Shown here: positions 28,201 to 36,174 of the stretch, piece by piece
Numbering within the stretch: the stretch's first letter is position 1
Layout: the number at the start of each line of letters is the position of its first letter
Assembly: GCF_903642205.1 (NCBI RefSeq)
Contig: NZ_CAHJWH010000004.1
Coordinates: forward strand, 1-51,204
Source of the DNA: Caulobacter sp. S45
Lineage (GTDB): Bacteria > Pseudomonadota > Alphaproteobacteria > Caulobacterales > Caulobacteraceae
Direction of reading: 5' to 3'
Length of the DNA: 51,204 nt
Program-made: the position numbers and the translations under genes
Notes under the pieces: model-generated
Database searches by the model: none
What the model was told of the DNA's origin: nothing
The model's input: the letters and a program-made list of their open reading frames with translations, nothing else

Positions 28201-28595
28201 TCGGGCGCCAGGGTCAGCTGGATCAGCGCCTCCGGCGAGGTCAACACCAGGCAGGGCGACTGTCGCTGACGATGTAGAGCGAGCAGGACGCCCATGCGCG
28301 CGCCCATGCTGGCGGCGGAGGGCGAAGCGCGGTCGTAGGGCAGGCAGTCCCAGGGCGGGAAGATCAGCACCTCGGCATCGGGGGCGAAGGCCTGCACCAA
28401 CGGCGCCAGCTCGTCGGCTTCGCGTTCGTCCGTCGCGACGTGGATCAGATCGCTTCGAGCGTCGTCCATCGTTTCCGCCAGCGCCGCCGCCATGGCGCCG
28501 ATGGGCGGCGATCCGAACGCTTCCGCGTCTTGCGGCTCCTGCGTCGTGAGCGCGCCCTCTGCGCTCCCGGGCGGCTGCGGCGGCGGCTTGTCCAT
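25263..28595 (-). CDS. mfd: Transcription-repair coupling factor
   Basis: A 1110-residue translocase that removes RNA polymerase stalled at DNA damage and recruits UvrA. The N-terminal UvrB-like region covers about residues 40-330. The CarD-like RNA-polymerase-interacting domain contains LVIHEDHGVGVLRALETV near residue 460. The helicase motor has Walker A CGDVGFGKTEVALRAA near 607, DEEQRFG, LTATPIPRTL and RGRVGRGRVQASAYLLYDP. The TRCF C-terminal domain begins near 970 (YIPDAEVRLNLYAKLSRL). The length is slightly below 1150 but all domains are present. It is transcribed toward the secreted-protein gene. Confidence 0.96.
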   Translation of the reverse strand: MDKPPPQPPGSAEGALTTQEPQDAEAFGSPPIGAMAAALAETMDDARSDLIHVATDEREADELAPLVQAFAPDAEVLIFPPWDCLPYDRASPSAASMGARMGVLLALHRQRQSPCLVLTSPEALIQLTLAPDALASVEHEVAVDRDDEVAEITAFAYRTGYRVQEEVAEPGDVCLRGEVLDIFPPSLPQPCRLLIEGGRVTGLQTFDPLTQLSTGSLERLTLGPASELIAPQEGADPDVFPPEAPRPPGVEHDLSRLSGPLVSLLDHAAGAALSFGTGARQRLKGLSDQIILAFETAQAAAVDRTRPAPARPESLYAGALDAEMDRRDQLDLTPEALQTPLFALAARPLQEAVDRIASVLGDKGVAVLAGVKPDLDRLTREVERRSGRSCVTATDWRSVRKAQGGALLGLSVDLGRGFELKRPRICVITAHDVLGARAHHSGRQTQASGLQVEPDLRFGDLVIHEDHGVGVLRALETVTADDKPRLTARLEYHDGAALLVPADELRKVWRYGAQADVVPLDRLNTRGWAKRRAEVEAAIADTARELVSLAKVRDETRAPEISAPRQGYERFLSRFPYPLTRDQGAAIDAVMKDLRAGRPMNRLVCGDVGFGKTEVALRAAAAVALTGRQVVVAAPTTVLARQHLLTFQRRFAGTGVQIGHLSRLAMPAEAKATREGLASGEIGLVVGTHAVAAKDLAFKDLGLLIVDEEQRFGAKLKADLHALAPDAHVLTLTATPIPRTLQAALVGLQDISVIATPPARRRPVRTLLSPFDPATIRTALQREQARGGQSFVVTPRIEDIEDLRAQLADLVPELSLLVAHGELPAQEVDEVMVRFADGDGDVLLATNIIESGLDVPRANTMLVHHPDQFGLAQLHQLRGRVGRGRVQASAYLLYDPAHPMSDAARSRLETLVAYDRLGAGLAISARDLDIRGAGDLVGEDQAGHLKLIGVGLYQWLLERSVRQARREAVDDRPDPDLALDEVGALPESYIPDAEVRLNLYAKLSRLHTPKAVHAFAHELEDRFGPPPEEAQTLLALAALGRRARELGLTRLSVGPKGVALDFVDAHDAGRAAEGRPDLTLRDARLVWKLNTPLGPDRLDALMTLLEELGD

Positions 28596-28669
28596 CGAAG
28601 ATCCCTGAAATGGACCCGGTCAACCGCAGGGGAGCGTCGGTGTTCCGCCTTCGCCGCGGCCTTGGATCG

Positions 28670-29812
28670 CTAGGTCGGGGCGTCCCGGACGGGCTGCGCC
28701 TCTTCCGAGGTTGGGTTGATCGGGCCGCGCATGCTGCCCACCCATTCGCGCCAGAGCAGGATCAGGGCCGCCAGCACCGCAGGCCCGATGAACAGGCCCA
28801 CCAGCCCCCATCCCTCCACCCCGCCCAGGATGCCGAACAGCACCCAGACGAACGGCAGCTTGGTCGCGCCTCCGATCAGGACCGGACGGATGAAATGGTC
28901 GGCGACGAAGGTCACCATCAGGCCGAACACCACCACCACCACCGCCGCAATGACCTTATTGACCGCCAGCAGCGCCACCGCCGCCACTGCGATGGCGATG
29001 GCCGCTCCGAAGGGGATCATGGCGAGGAAGGCGGTGAACAGCGCAAACAGCGTGGCGTGCGGAACGCCCGCGATCATGTAGGCGATGCCGATGATCACGC
29101 CCTCGCCCAGTCCTACAAGCACCAGCCCGTTCACCGTGCCGTGGATGGACAGGATCATCTGCCGCGCCACGTCCTCCCCGGCCGGTCCGAAGGTGCGTCG
29201 GCTGGCCACACGGAGCTGATCGACGACCCCGTCCACGTCGCGCAGCAGGAAGAACAGGGCAAGCAGCATGAAGCCCAGCAAGACCACCCGGTGCAGCGCC
29301 TCCGCTCCGAAGCGGCGCCCGAACTGCAGCAGCCCACCCTGCATGGCATGGGTGGTCAGGTCGGAGATGGCGCCCGGCTCGCCGATCCGGCTCCGCCAAA
29401 GGTCGGTCAGCTTCTGCCCCTCGGGTAGGTTCTGCAGGAAGGGAGGAGGCGGAAGCCCGTTGGTGCGCACCTGCTGCATCCATTGGGCCATGGAGTGGGC
29501 GTCCGTGGCCGCGGGCACCGCCACCAGTGTCAGCGGGATGACGAAGATCAGCAGGATGGCCAGGATCACCAGACCTGGCAGAAGCTCGCGCCTGTGGTTC
29601 GGCCAGCGCCGGGCGAGGCGGTGGAAAAGCGGCCAGACTGCGATGGCGATCACCACCGCCCAGACCAGGGCGGGCAGGAAACCGCCGAGCGTGTGCAGGC
29701 CCGCCAGCAGCAGCAGCCCTGCGGCGATCAGGCCGGCGGTGAGCTGGCCCCTTGACATGGCCGTGGGCGCATCCCTGACCCATGTCCCGGGCTTCGCCTC
29801 GTCCTCGGCCAT
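28670..29812 (-). CDS. AI-2E family transporter (PerM-like)
   Basis: A 380-residue inner-membrane protein with about eight hydrophobic segments: two N-terminal (LTAGLIAAGLLLLAGL, ALVWAVVIAIAVW), one near residue 75, and a cluster from about 195 to 350. Conserved family elements include VVLLGFMLLALFFLLRDVD, the GLVLVGLGEGVIIGIAYMIAGVP loop and PFVWVLFGILGGVEGWGLVGLFIGPAVLA near the C-terminus. Family members transport varied substrates, including autoinducer-2 and Na+/H+; none can be assigned here. It starts from ATG at 29812. Confidence 0.87.
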   Translation of the reverse strand: MAEDEAKPGTWVRDAPTAMSRGQLTAGLIAAGLLLLAGLHTLGGFLPALVWAVVIAIAVWPLFHRLARRWPNHRRELLPGLVILAILLIFVIPLTLVAVPAATDAHSMAQWMQQVRTNGLPPPPFLQNLPEGQKLTDLWRSRIGEPGAISDLTTHAMQGGLLQFGRRFGAEALHRVVLLGFMLLALFFLLRDVDGVVDQLRVASRRTFGPAGEDVARQMILSIHGTVNGLVLVGLGEGVIIGIAYMIAGVPHATLFALFTAFLAMIPFGAAIAIAVAAVALLAVNKVIAAVVVVVFGLMVTFVADHFIRPVLIGGATKLPFVWVLFGILGGVEGWGLVGLFIGPAVLAALILLWREWVGSMRGPINPTSEEAQPVRDAPT

Positions 29813-29889
29813 GATCTCTGCCCCTTAAAGGATTATCTAAGGCCCACTGCCAAGGTCGGTTGCATAGGCCAGGGATCGGCCGGGAAAAC

Positions 29890-30477
29890 TCAGGCCTCCA
29901 GCTCGATGTCCCAGTAGAGGTAGTCCACCCAGCTCTCATGCAGGAAGTTGGGTGGGAAGCGTCGGCCGAGGTCCTGCAGCTCGTACATCGTGGGGCGGCG
30001 GACGTGACGGCCGGGATGCATGCCGGCCTCCTTGGGCGTGCGGCCGCCCTTGCGCAGGTTGCAGGGCGCGCAGGCCGTGACGATGTTATCCCAACTGGTC
30101 CGGCCGCCTCTGGAACGTGGCAGGATGTGGTCGAAGGTCAGGTCCGCCTGTGAGCCGCAATACTGGCAGGTGAAGGCGTCGCGCAGGAACAGGTTGAAGC
30201 GGGTGAAGGCCGGGGGCCGGTCCTGGGCTATGTAGCTCTTCAGCGCCACCACGCTCGGCAGCCGCATCTCGAACGACGGGGAATGGACCTTGACGTCGTA
30301 GGAGGACACGACCTCGACCCGCTCCAGGAACACCGCCTTGATCACCTCCTGCCACGACCACAGCGACAGCGGATAGTAGGACAAAGGCCGGAAGTCGGCG
30401 TTCAGCACCAGGGCCGGCCAGCCCGAGGGCGGTCGCTTGAGCACCTGCATGGACGCCTGGCGCGCCGCGGCCCGCAT
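29890..30477 (-). CDS. HNH endonuclease family protein
   Basis: About 195 residues from ATG 30477; ATG at 30450 is also possible. The C-terminal half has FTCQYCGSQADLTFDHILPRSRGG and NIVTACAPCNLRKGGRTPKEAG, a complete zinc-supported HNH core (DH, N, CxxC). The N-terminal half (ALVLNADFRPLSYYPLSLWSWQEVIKAVFLERVEVV) is the extension seen in a chromosomal HNH family widespread in alphaproteobacteria. Base composition matches the neighbours, unlike the HNH gene at 3128, so this is probably a resident gene. Its substrate is unknown. Confidence 0.87.
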   Translation of the reverse strand: MRAAARQASMQVLKRPPSGWPALVLNADFRPLSYYPLSLWSWQEVIKAVFLERVEVVSSYDVKVHSPSFEMRLPSVVALKSYIAQDRPPAFTRFNLFLRDAFTCQYCGSQADLTFDHILPRSRGGRTSWDNIVTACAPCNLRKGGRTPKEAGMHPGRHVRRPTMYELQDLGRRFPPNFLHESWVDYLYWDIELEA

Positions 30478-30623
30478 GTTCGAGGCTTCGATGCGGCTGG
30501 AGCTTACAGCTTGACTGAAGACCGACCTCCTTTGATCAAGGACGGTGTGTCGCCACTCGCCGGCCCACGTCAAGGCTTAAGCGATTCTCCGCGACAGCCT
30601 AGTGACGCTCGCGGGCGCCGCCC

Positions 30624-31877
30624 TCACTGCATCAGCTGGACGTTCTGGCGCTGATTCCCGACACCGGTCGGCACTGGGACAGGCGAGATGGAGTAGTTGG
30701 CGTTAATCACAAGCTGCGCTCCGCCGTTCACCGTGAAGCCCTTTGCGGCGATCACCGTCCAGGGCGATGTAGCACCGGATTTGGCGGTGCCCTGCACGGC
30801 TAGAGTGGCCGTCGGCACGTAGACGGTGCCGGTCAGGCCTGTGATGAAGTCGCTCTGGAGGGAGAAGGTGGGGGTAGTGTAATTGCGGTCAGCGATGATG
30901 ACGAATCCAGCAAGTGGTCCGCTCTGGCGACCACTCAGGTTCACCGCCGTGCCGCTTCCCGACAGGCTCATTCCTGCGGCTGAATCGAATATCACATCCA
31001 CGTCCGTTCCCGTCACTGTCGACCCGCCGCTGACCGTCAGCGTCTGGCAGAAGTAATGGTCGCCGGCGCCAAGTGTCAGCTTGCTGCCTCCCGTTACAGA
31101 AACGGGTCCGGTGTGGATGCCGGCGGCCAAGGTCTGGGCGGCTCCCCCTCTGATGTTGGTGGGCGTCGCCGTTCCTGAGCATGAACTCGGATTGACGTTC
31201 AGCCCGGCGAAGGGGTCCGCGATGACCGGTGCGAGCAGGTTGGCCGCCGGCGTGATCGGCCCGGTGGCGACCGTGCCCGCCTCGCTGGCCGAGGTGAGGA
31301 TGGAGGCGGCCGGATCGGCGACTAGCGACTGGTTGGAATGCACCAGGCATTGGCCGGCCTGGAGCTGGCTCGTCCCGGTGACGTGGACGGTGTCGGACAG
31401 GGCGGGGGCGATCCCCAGTACGCAGAGCGGGACCGTGTTCACGCCCCTGGCGGTCGAGGTCGAGTGGGTGTGGAAGCCACCGAGCGGTAGCAGGTTGCCG
31501 AAGAAGGAGACGCGCTGGGTGTCTATGGCCACCGTCATGGTGTTGTTCTGGCCGACGGTGGCTGCGACCGTGACCGTCGCATTGGCGGCGATGTCCGCCA
31601 GCTGGGCCTGGGCGTAGTTCTGTGTCCGCTGGTCGGCGCCGACGGGAGTGACGCCAAGTTGCGAAGCGCCCATCAGGGCGGCGGAATCGGCCACGTCCTG
31701 GGTCCGCTTCCTGTCCGCCAAGACCTGGTTCAGCTGGACTGCGCCCAGGCCCGTCACCAGCAGGACTGGCAAGGTGAGGGCGAAGATCATGGCTACGTTG
31801 CCGCCTTGGGCGCTGATGCCGCTGAGCTTGAGTTCCCGCACCCCGTTCCCGGCGCGGGTCAGGCGCCGGAGAGCCAT
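30624..31877 (-). CDS. TadG-like Flp pilus assembly protein
   Basis: About 417 residues from ATG 31877 (a GTG at 31880 immediately precedes it). The N-terminal GNVAMIFALTLPVLLVTGLGAVQLNQVLADRKRTQDVADSAAL is the TadE/TadG-type membrane anchor and pilin-like helix. The remainder is a Ser/Thr/Gly-rich exported region with TVYVPTATLAVQGTAK near the end and several Cys residues. Proteins of this type are surface or periplasmic parts of Flp pili. The start overlaps the stop of the response regulator (TGATG), so the two are translated as a unit. No other tad gene is in the window. Confidence 0.8.
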   Translation of the reverse strand: MALRRLTRAGNGVRELKLSGISAQGGNVAMIFALTLPVLLVTGLGAVQLNQVLADRKRTQDVADSAALMGASQLGVTPVGADQRTQNYAQAQLADIAANATVTVAATVGQNNTMTVAIDTQRVSFFGNLLPLGGFHTHSTSTARGVNTVPLCVLGIAPALSDTVHVTGTSQLQAGQCLVHSNQSLVADPAASILTSASEAGTVATGPITPAANLLAPVIADPFAGLNVNPSSCSGTATPTNIRGGAAQTLAAGIHTGPVSVTGGSKLTLGAGDHYFCQTLTVSGGSTVTGTDVDVIFDSAAGMSLSGSGTAVNLSGRQSGPLAGFVIIADRNYTTPTFSLQSDFITGLTGTVYVPTATLAVQGTAKSGATSPWTVIAAKGFTVNGGAQLVINANYSISPVPVPTGVGNQRQNVQLMQ

Positions 31878-32518
31878 CACGCGGGGTGTCTCGAAGATGG
31901 AGGAGGATCGACTGTCTCCGCCAGCAGCATGGCGTATCGCAAGGCGGCCTGGCGGAGTTCCGGCGAGCCTCCAACCGCCTGGCGGACCAGTTCCGCACCC
32001 TCGTGCGCCAACTTCCGCAGGCCCGCCTGGAGCGCCGTCGCCTTCGGCGATGGAGCGTTGGAGCCGCTGTCGCCCCGGCCCGCCCTCATCACATAGCGGA
32101 TCTGGTAGCTCAGCAGGCGCCAGTTGATCGGCTTGACGAGGAAGGAGGTCGCACCGGCCTCGAACGCCCGGTCGATGGCGCCCACGTCCTCACGACCGGT
32201 GACGACGATCACCGGCAGCTCTCGCGTTTCCGGCCCGGCCCGAAGTTTGGCGAGCACCTCGAACCCGTCAAGCCGCGGCATCTCCAGGTCAAGCAGGACG
32301 ATGTCGGGGTGGAGCGCCGCGACTCCCTCCAGGGCTTCCACGCCATCGCAGGCGAGGGTCACCTGCGCCTTGTCGGTGGACAGGTGGACCATCGCGAACT
32401 CGCGCATGATCGGGTCGTCGTCGACGAACAGGATGTGGACGGCGTCTTGCAGGACGTAGAAGAACGAGCTGCTGTCCGCGCGATCCTCCACGTCTTCACC
32501 ACCCCTCTGATCCGACAC
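31877..32518 (-). CDS. Response regulator with a CheY-like receiver
   Basis: A 213-residue protein. The receiver starts HILFVDDDPIMREF at residue 28; the phosphoacceptor is Asp77 in LLDLEMPRLDG, the switch Thr lies in IVVTGRED, and the conserved Lys in FLVKPINW. About 65 residues follow (alpha-helical, rich in Ala and Leu) with no DNA-binding motif. It is coupled downstream to the TadG-like gene and divergent from the large hybrid kinase 81 bases away. I infer it may receive phosphate from that kinase or its HPt domain. Confidence 0.85.
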   Translation of the reverse strand: MSDQRGGEDVEDRADSSSFFYVLQDAVHILFVDDDPIMREFAMVHLSTDKAQVTLACDGVEALEGVAALHPDIVLLDLEMPRLDGFEVLAKLRAGPETRELPVIVVTGREDVGAIDRAFEAGATSFLVKPINWRLLSYQIRYVMRAGRGDSGSNAPSPKATALQAGLRKLAHEGAELVRQAVGGSPELRQAALRYAMLLAETVDPPPSSRHPA

Positions 32519-32599
32519 TCTCCCGCCTTAAGCCCGCAGTCATTAATCACGGGTAACCCGGTAACCACGTCCGCAGAGTCCGCGGGCCGTGGAGTGGAC

Positions 32600-35500
32600 A
32601 TGGGCGGCTCTACGGACGCGAAGCTGAAGCGCATTCCCGTCCGCAGGCGACGCACCCTGCGGGGCAAGCTGAGCTTCCTGGTGGTTTCTTCGGTCGGAGT
32701 GGCGGTGGCCCTGGTGGCCGGCGTTTCGGCCTGGCGGGACGGTCAGCGCGATGCGGCCATGCAGGTCGACCGCCTGCGCGCCACAGCCACCGTGATGAGC
32801 TCCCTGTCCGCCGAGGCCACCGCCGCCGGCGACCGGACCCGGGGCTTCGAGGTCATCCGCTCCATCTCCCGCATGCCGGGTATCTTCTACGCCAGCATCG
32901 AGCAGTCGGACGGACGCGTGCTGGTGCAGACCGGCTCGGGCGCGCGGCTCACCAGCGATGTCTCCCTGAACGCCGAGGGCCATGAGCGGCCGAGCCTGGC
33001 CTCCCAGCTGCAGAGCCGCACGGTGGAGGTCTCCGCCCCGATCCGCTCCGGCGTCCATGTCGTCGGCCGGCTGGTCCTGGTCAGCCGCACCGAGGGCGTT
33101 CTCGGACGGCTCACCTCCAGCCTGCAGGTCAGTCTGTTCGCCGCCGCCGCGGCCCTCCTGATGGGGCTGATGGTGGCCTGGCGGATGCAGCGCGGGATCA
33201 CCACCCCCGTGCTGGCGCTCACCCGTTCCATGGACCAGGTGCAAAAGGACCACGACTTCAGCGGCAGCGTGCAGGTCCAGGCCGACGACGAGATCGGCGA
33301 GCTGGTCGCCGGCTTCAACCGCATGCTGGGGGAGATCCAGACCCGCGACGCCTCCATCGCCTCTCACATGGCCGGCCTGGAAGGGGAGGTCGCCGCCCGT
33401 ACCGCCGACCTGCGCGTCGCCAGGAACGTGGCCGAGCAGGCCAACAGCGCCAAGTCCGACTTCCTGGCCACCATGAGCCATGAGATCAGGACGCCTATGA
33501 ACGGCATCATGGTGATGGCCGAGATGTTGGCCGCGGGCGAGATGCCGCCCCGCCAGCGCCGTTTCGCCGAGGTGATCGCCAAGTCCGGCTCAAGCCTGCT
33601 GGCCATAATCAACGACATCCTGGACTTCTCCAAGATCGAGGCCGGCAAGATGGACCTGGAGTCCGTGCCGGTGGACCTGGCGGACGTGGTCGAGGACGTC
33701 TGCTCGCTGTTCTGGGAACGCGCTGCCTCCCGCGGGCTGGACCTGGCGTCCTACGTCGATCCAGCGACGCCTCGGCTCGTCGCCGGCGACCCGGTGCGCC
33801 TTCGCCAGGTGATCGGCAACCTGACCAACAACGCCATCAAGTTCACCGAGGCCGGCGGCGTCTTGATCGAGGTGGAGCCCGACACGCCGAACTCCGTGCG
33901 CATCAGCATCCACGACACCGGCGTCGGCATCCCCAAGGACAAGATCGGCAGCGTCTTCGGCGCCTTCAGCCAGGCCGACCAGTCCACCACCCGCAAGTTC
34001 GGCGGCACGGGGCTGGGCCTGGCCATCTGCAAGCGGCTGGTGGACGCCATGGGCGGCCGCTTCCACGTCACCAGCGACGTGGGCCGCGGCTCCACCTTCG
34101 CCTTCCGCCTGCCGGTGCAGGCGCTGGAGGCCGCCGCCCCCTGGCCCAAGCCCCGGCGTTTCGGCGAGAAGGTGCTGCTTGCGTCCGCCGGCCTCTCAAG
34201 CCGCCGGGCCATGGCGCGGTATCTGTCCCGGGCCGGCTACAGCCTGGCCAGGCAGGGAGACGAGCCCGTCCTGGTGGTGGGCGATCCGGCGGCCCTGCGC
34301 GAGCCGATCGACGGTGATGCGCCGAGGGTCTGCCTGGCGGCTTATGGCGACTCCGCTCCCCATGAGTTGCAGCGGGCGGGCCTCGCCCACGCCGTCCTGA
34401 TCCAGCCTTTCCGCCGCCGCGACATCGAGGCGGTGCTCCGTCAGCTGCAGGCGGGCGAGATGCTGAACGACCCGCAGGCGGACGCCGGGTCCACCCCGCA
34501 GGCCGAGACCTTGCCTAGCTTCGTCGGCGCCCGCGTGCTGGTCGCCGACGACAGCGCGGTGAACCGCGAGGTCGCCCAGGAGGCGCTGAGCCGGCTTGGC
34601 GTGGAGGTCAAGCTTGTCAACGACGGTCGCGAGGCGGTGGACGCGGTCTTCGCCGAGTCGTTCGACTTGGTGCTGATGGACGGCTCCATGCCCGAGCTGG
34701 ACGGCTACGACGCCACCCGCGAGATTCGCGCACGGGAAAGCGAGATCGTGCGTCCGCGCGTGCCCGTCGTCGCGCTGACGGCCCATGTGGTGGGCTCCGC
34801 GGCGGACGCCTGGCGAGGCGCCGGCATGGACGCGGTGCTGCACAAGCCTTTCACCCTCGCCTCCCTGGCCAAGATGCTCGGCCAATTCCTGAATGCCAGC
34901 GCACCCATGCAGGTCGTCACCGCCGCACCTCAAGCTGTGCCGGAACCCATCCTTCCGCCGCCGCCCAAGACAGGACCTGCGCTCTACGGTGGCGAGCCGC
35001 TCATCGACGAGGAGATCGCCGCCCAGCTTCTCGCCATGGCGGCCGCTGGGCGCACTGAGTTCGTCGACCGCGTGCATGGCCTGTATCGCGACAATGCGCC
35101 GGAGAGCGTCGCCAGGCTCGCCGAGGCGGTGAGCGCCCGCGACGCCGCCGCCGCCGCCAAGGCCGCCCATGCCCTGAAGTCCATGAGCTACAACGTGGGC
35201 GCACGCATCGTGGCGCGCATGGCGGGCGACATGGAAGCCTCCGCACGGGACGGCCGCCCGCCCGCGCTCCAGGCGGTGGAGGAGCTGAACCGGGTGCTCG
35301 GGCGCACCCTTTCGGCCATCACCGAACGGGGCGGTAGCGAAGTCGCCGACGCCGAGTTCGACGAGACCTTGTCGCCGAAGGACGCCGAGCTGCTGCGCGA
35401 CCTGAAGGAAGCGCTGGCGCTTGATCATCTCACCCTGGCCTACCAGCCCCAGGTGGATCGCGAGGGAGAGACGATTGTCGGCGTCGAGGCGCTGCTCCGC

Positions 35501-36148
35501 TGGACTCACCCCATACGCGGCCCGATCAGCCCCGCCCTCTTCATCCCCCTGGCCGAGCAGGCCGGGCTGATCGGGCGCATCACCACCTGGGTGGCGGACC
35601 GGTTGCTGGCCGAGACGCGCTATCTGAACGGCCTGCAGGTGGCGTTCAACGCCTCGGCCATCGAGTTCGCCGACCCGGGCTTCGTGGACCGGCTCTACGG
35701 CCTGATCCAGCACCACGGCTATGACCCCCGCCGCCTGGAGGTGGAGATCACCGAGACCGCCATCCTGCAGAACGAGGAGCACGTCCGAAGGAACATAGAC
35801 AAGCTGCGCGCGCTCGGCATGAAGGTGGCGCTGGACGACTTCGGCGCGGGCTATTCCAGCCTCGGACACCTACGGCGCTATCCGTTCGACAAGCTTAAGA
35901 TCGACCGGGAGTTCATCACCGACTGCTCGCGCGACATGCAGGCGGCCACCATCGTGCACGCGGTGGTCTCCATCGGCCGGGCGCTGGGCATGAAGGTCAT
36001 CGCCGAGGGGGTGGAGACCGAGACCCAGCGCAAGTTCCTGAAGGTCGCCGGCGTCCACGCCATGCAGGGCTTCCTGTTCGGCAAGGCGGTGGGCATAGAC
36101 GAGCTGACCCGCATGCTGGCGCGCCCGATGCAGAGGGCGAGCGCTTAG
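32600..36148 (+). CDS. Hybrid histidine kinase with receiver, HPt and EAL domains
   Basis: The ATG at 32600 (GTG at 32594 possible) gives 1182 residues; a longer open frame overlaps the divergent regulator gene and is rejected. Domains in order: membrane segment at about 25-45, periplasmic sensor to about 175, membrane segment at about 176-195, HAMP, HisKA with SHEIRTPMNG (His294), HATPase with NNAIKF, DTGVGIP and GGTGLGLAI (to about 510), a degenerate receiver without phospho-Asp (about 520-615), a receiver with Asp694 in LVLMDGSMPELDG, HPt with His857 in AHALKS, and EAL from about 943. The EAL residues look intact: EALLRW (963), FNASA, VEITE, LDDFGAGYSSL, KLKIDREF, IAEGVE and MQGFLFG. It should therefore cleave c-di-GMP under control of its own phosphorelay. 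Confidence 0.92.
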   Translation: MGGSTDAKLKRIPVRRRRTLRGKLSFLVVSSVGVAVALVAGVSAWRDGQRDAAMQVDRLRATATVMSSLSAEATAAGDRTRGFEVIRSISRMPGIFYASIEQSDGRVLVQTGSGARLTSDVSLNAEGHERPSLASQLQSRTVEVSAPIRSGVHVVGRLVLVSRTEGVLGRLTSSLQVSLFAAAAALLMGLMVAWRMQRGITTPVLALTRSMDQVQKDHDFSGSVQVQADDEIGELVAGFNRMLGEIQTRDASIASHMAGLEGEVAARTADLRVARNVAEQANSAKSDFLATMSHEIRTPMNGIMVMAEMLAAGEMPPRQRRFAEVIAKSGSSLLAIINDILDFSKIEAGKMDLESVPVDLADVVEDVCSLFWERAASRGLDLASYVDPATPRLVAGDPVRLRQVIGNLTNNAIKFTEAGGVLIEVEPDTPNSVRISIHDTGVGIPKDKIGSVFGAFSQADQSTTRKFGGTGLGLAICKRLVDAMGGRFHVTSDVGRGSTFAFRLPVQALEAAAPWPKPRRFGEKVLLASAGLSSRRAMARYLSRAGYSLARQGDEPVLVVGDPAALREPIDGDAPRVCLAAYGDSAPHELQRAGLAHAVLIQPFRRRDIEAVLRQLQAGEMLNDPQADAGSTPQAETLPSFVGARVLVADDSAVNREVAQEALSRLGVEVKLVNDGREAVDAVFAESFDLVLMDGSMPELDGYDATREIRARESEIVRPRVPVVALTAHVVGSAADAWRGAGMDAVLHKPFTLASLAKMLGQFLNASAPMQVVTAAPQAVPEPILPPPPKTGPALYGGEPLIDEEIAAQLLAMAAAGRTEFVDRVHGLYRDNAPESVARLAEAVSARDAAAAAKAAHALKSMSYNVGARIVARMAGDMEASARDGRPPALQAVEELNRVLGRTLSAITERGGSEVADAEFDETLSPKDAELLRDLKEALALDHLTLAYQPQVDREGETIVGVEALLRWTHPIRGPISPALFIPLAEQAGLIGRITTWVADRLLAETRYLNGLQVAFNASAIEFADPGFVDRLYGLIQHHGYDPRRLEVEITETAILQNEEHVRRNIDKLRALGMKVALDDFGAGYSSLGHLRRYPFDKLKIDREFITDCSRDMQAATIVHAVVSIGRALGMKVIAEGVETETQRKFLKVAGVHAMQGFLFGKAVGIDELTRMLARPMQRASA

Positions 36149-36168
36149 CTCCTTCATCCGTGAAGGAG
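36149..36168. terminator. Hairpin between the kinase and DUF2721 genes
   Basis: The perfect stem CTCCTTCA/TGAAGGAG has a TCCG loop and sits directly after the kinase stop codon. The DUF2721 gene ends convergently at 36175. There is no long U-tract. Confidence 0.5.
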
Positions 36169-36174
36169 AGGGGG

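Noticed and set aside
31886-32599. An N-terminal extension of about 238 residues to the hybrid kinase
   Set aside because: It overlaps the response regulator gene on the other strand, and its sequence is not domain-like. The membrane anchor begins right after ATG 32600.
34196-35869. A 557-codon open frame antisense to the hybrid kinase
   Set aside because: The composition is that of antisense GC-rich sequence, and the sense strand has intact receiver, HPt and EAL motifs.
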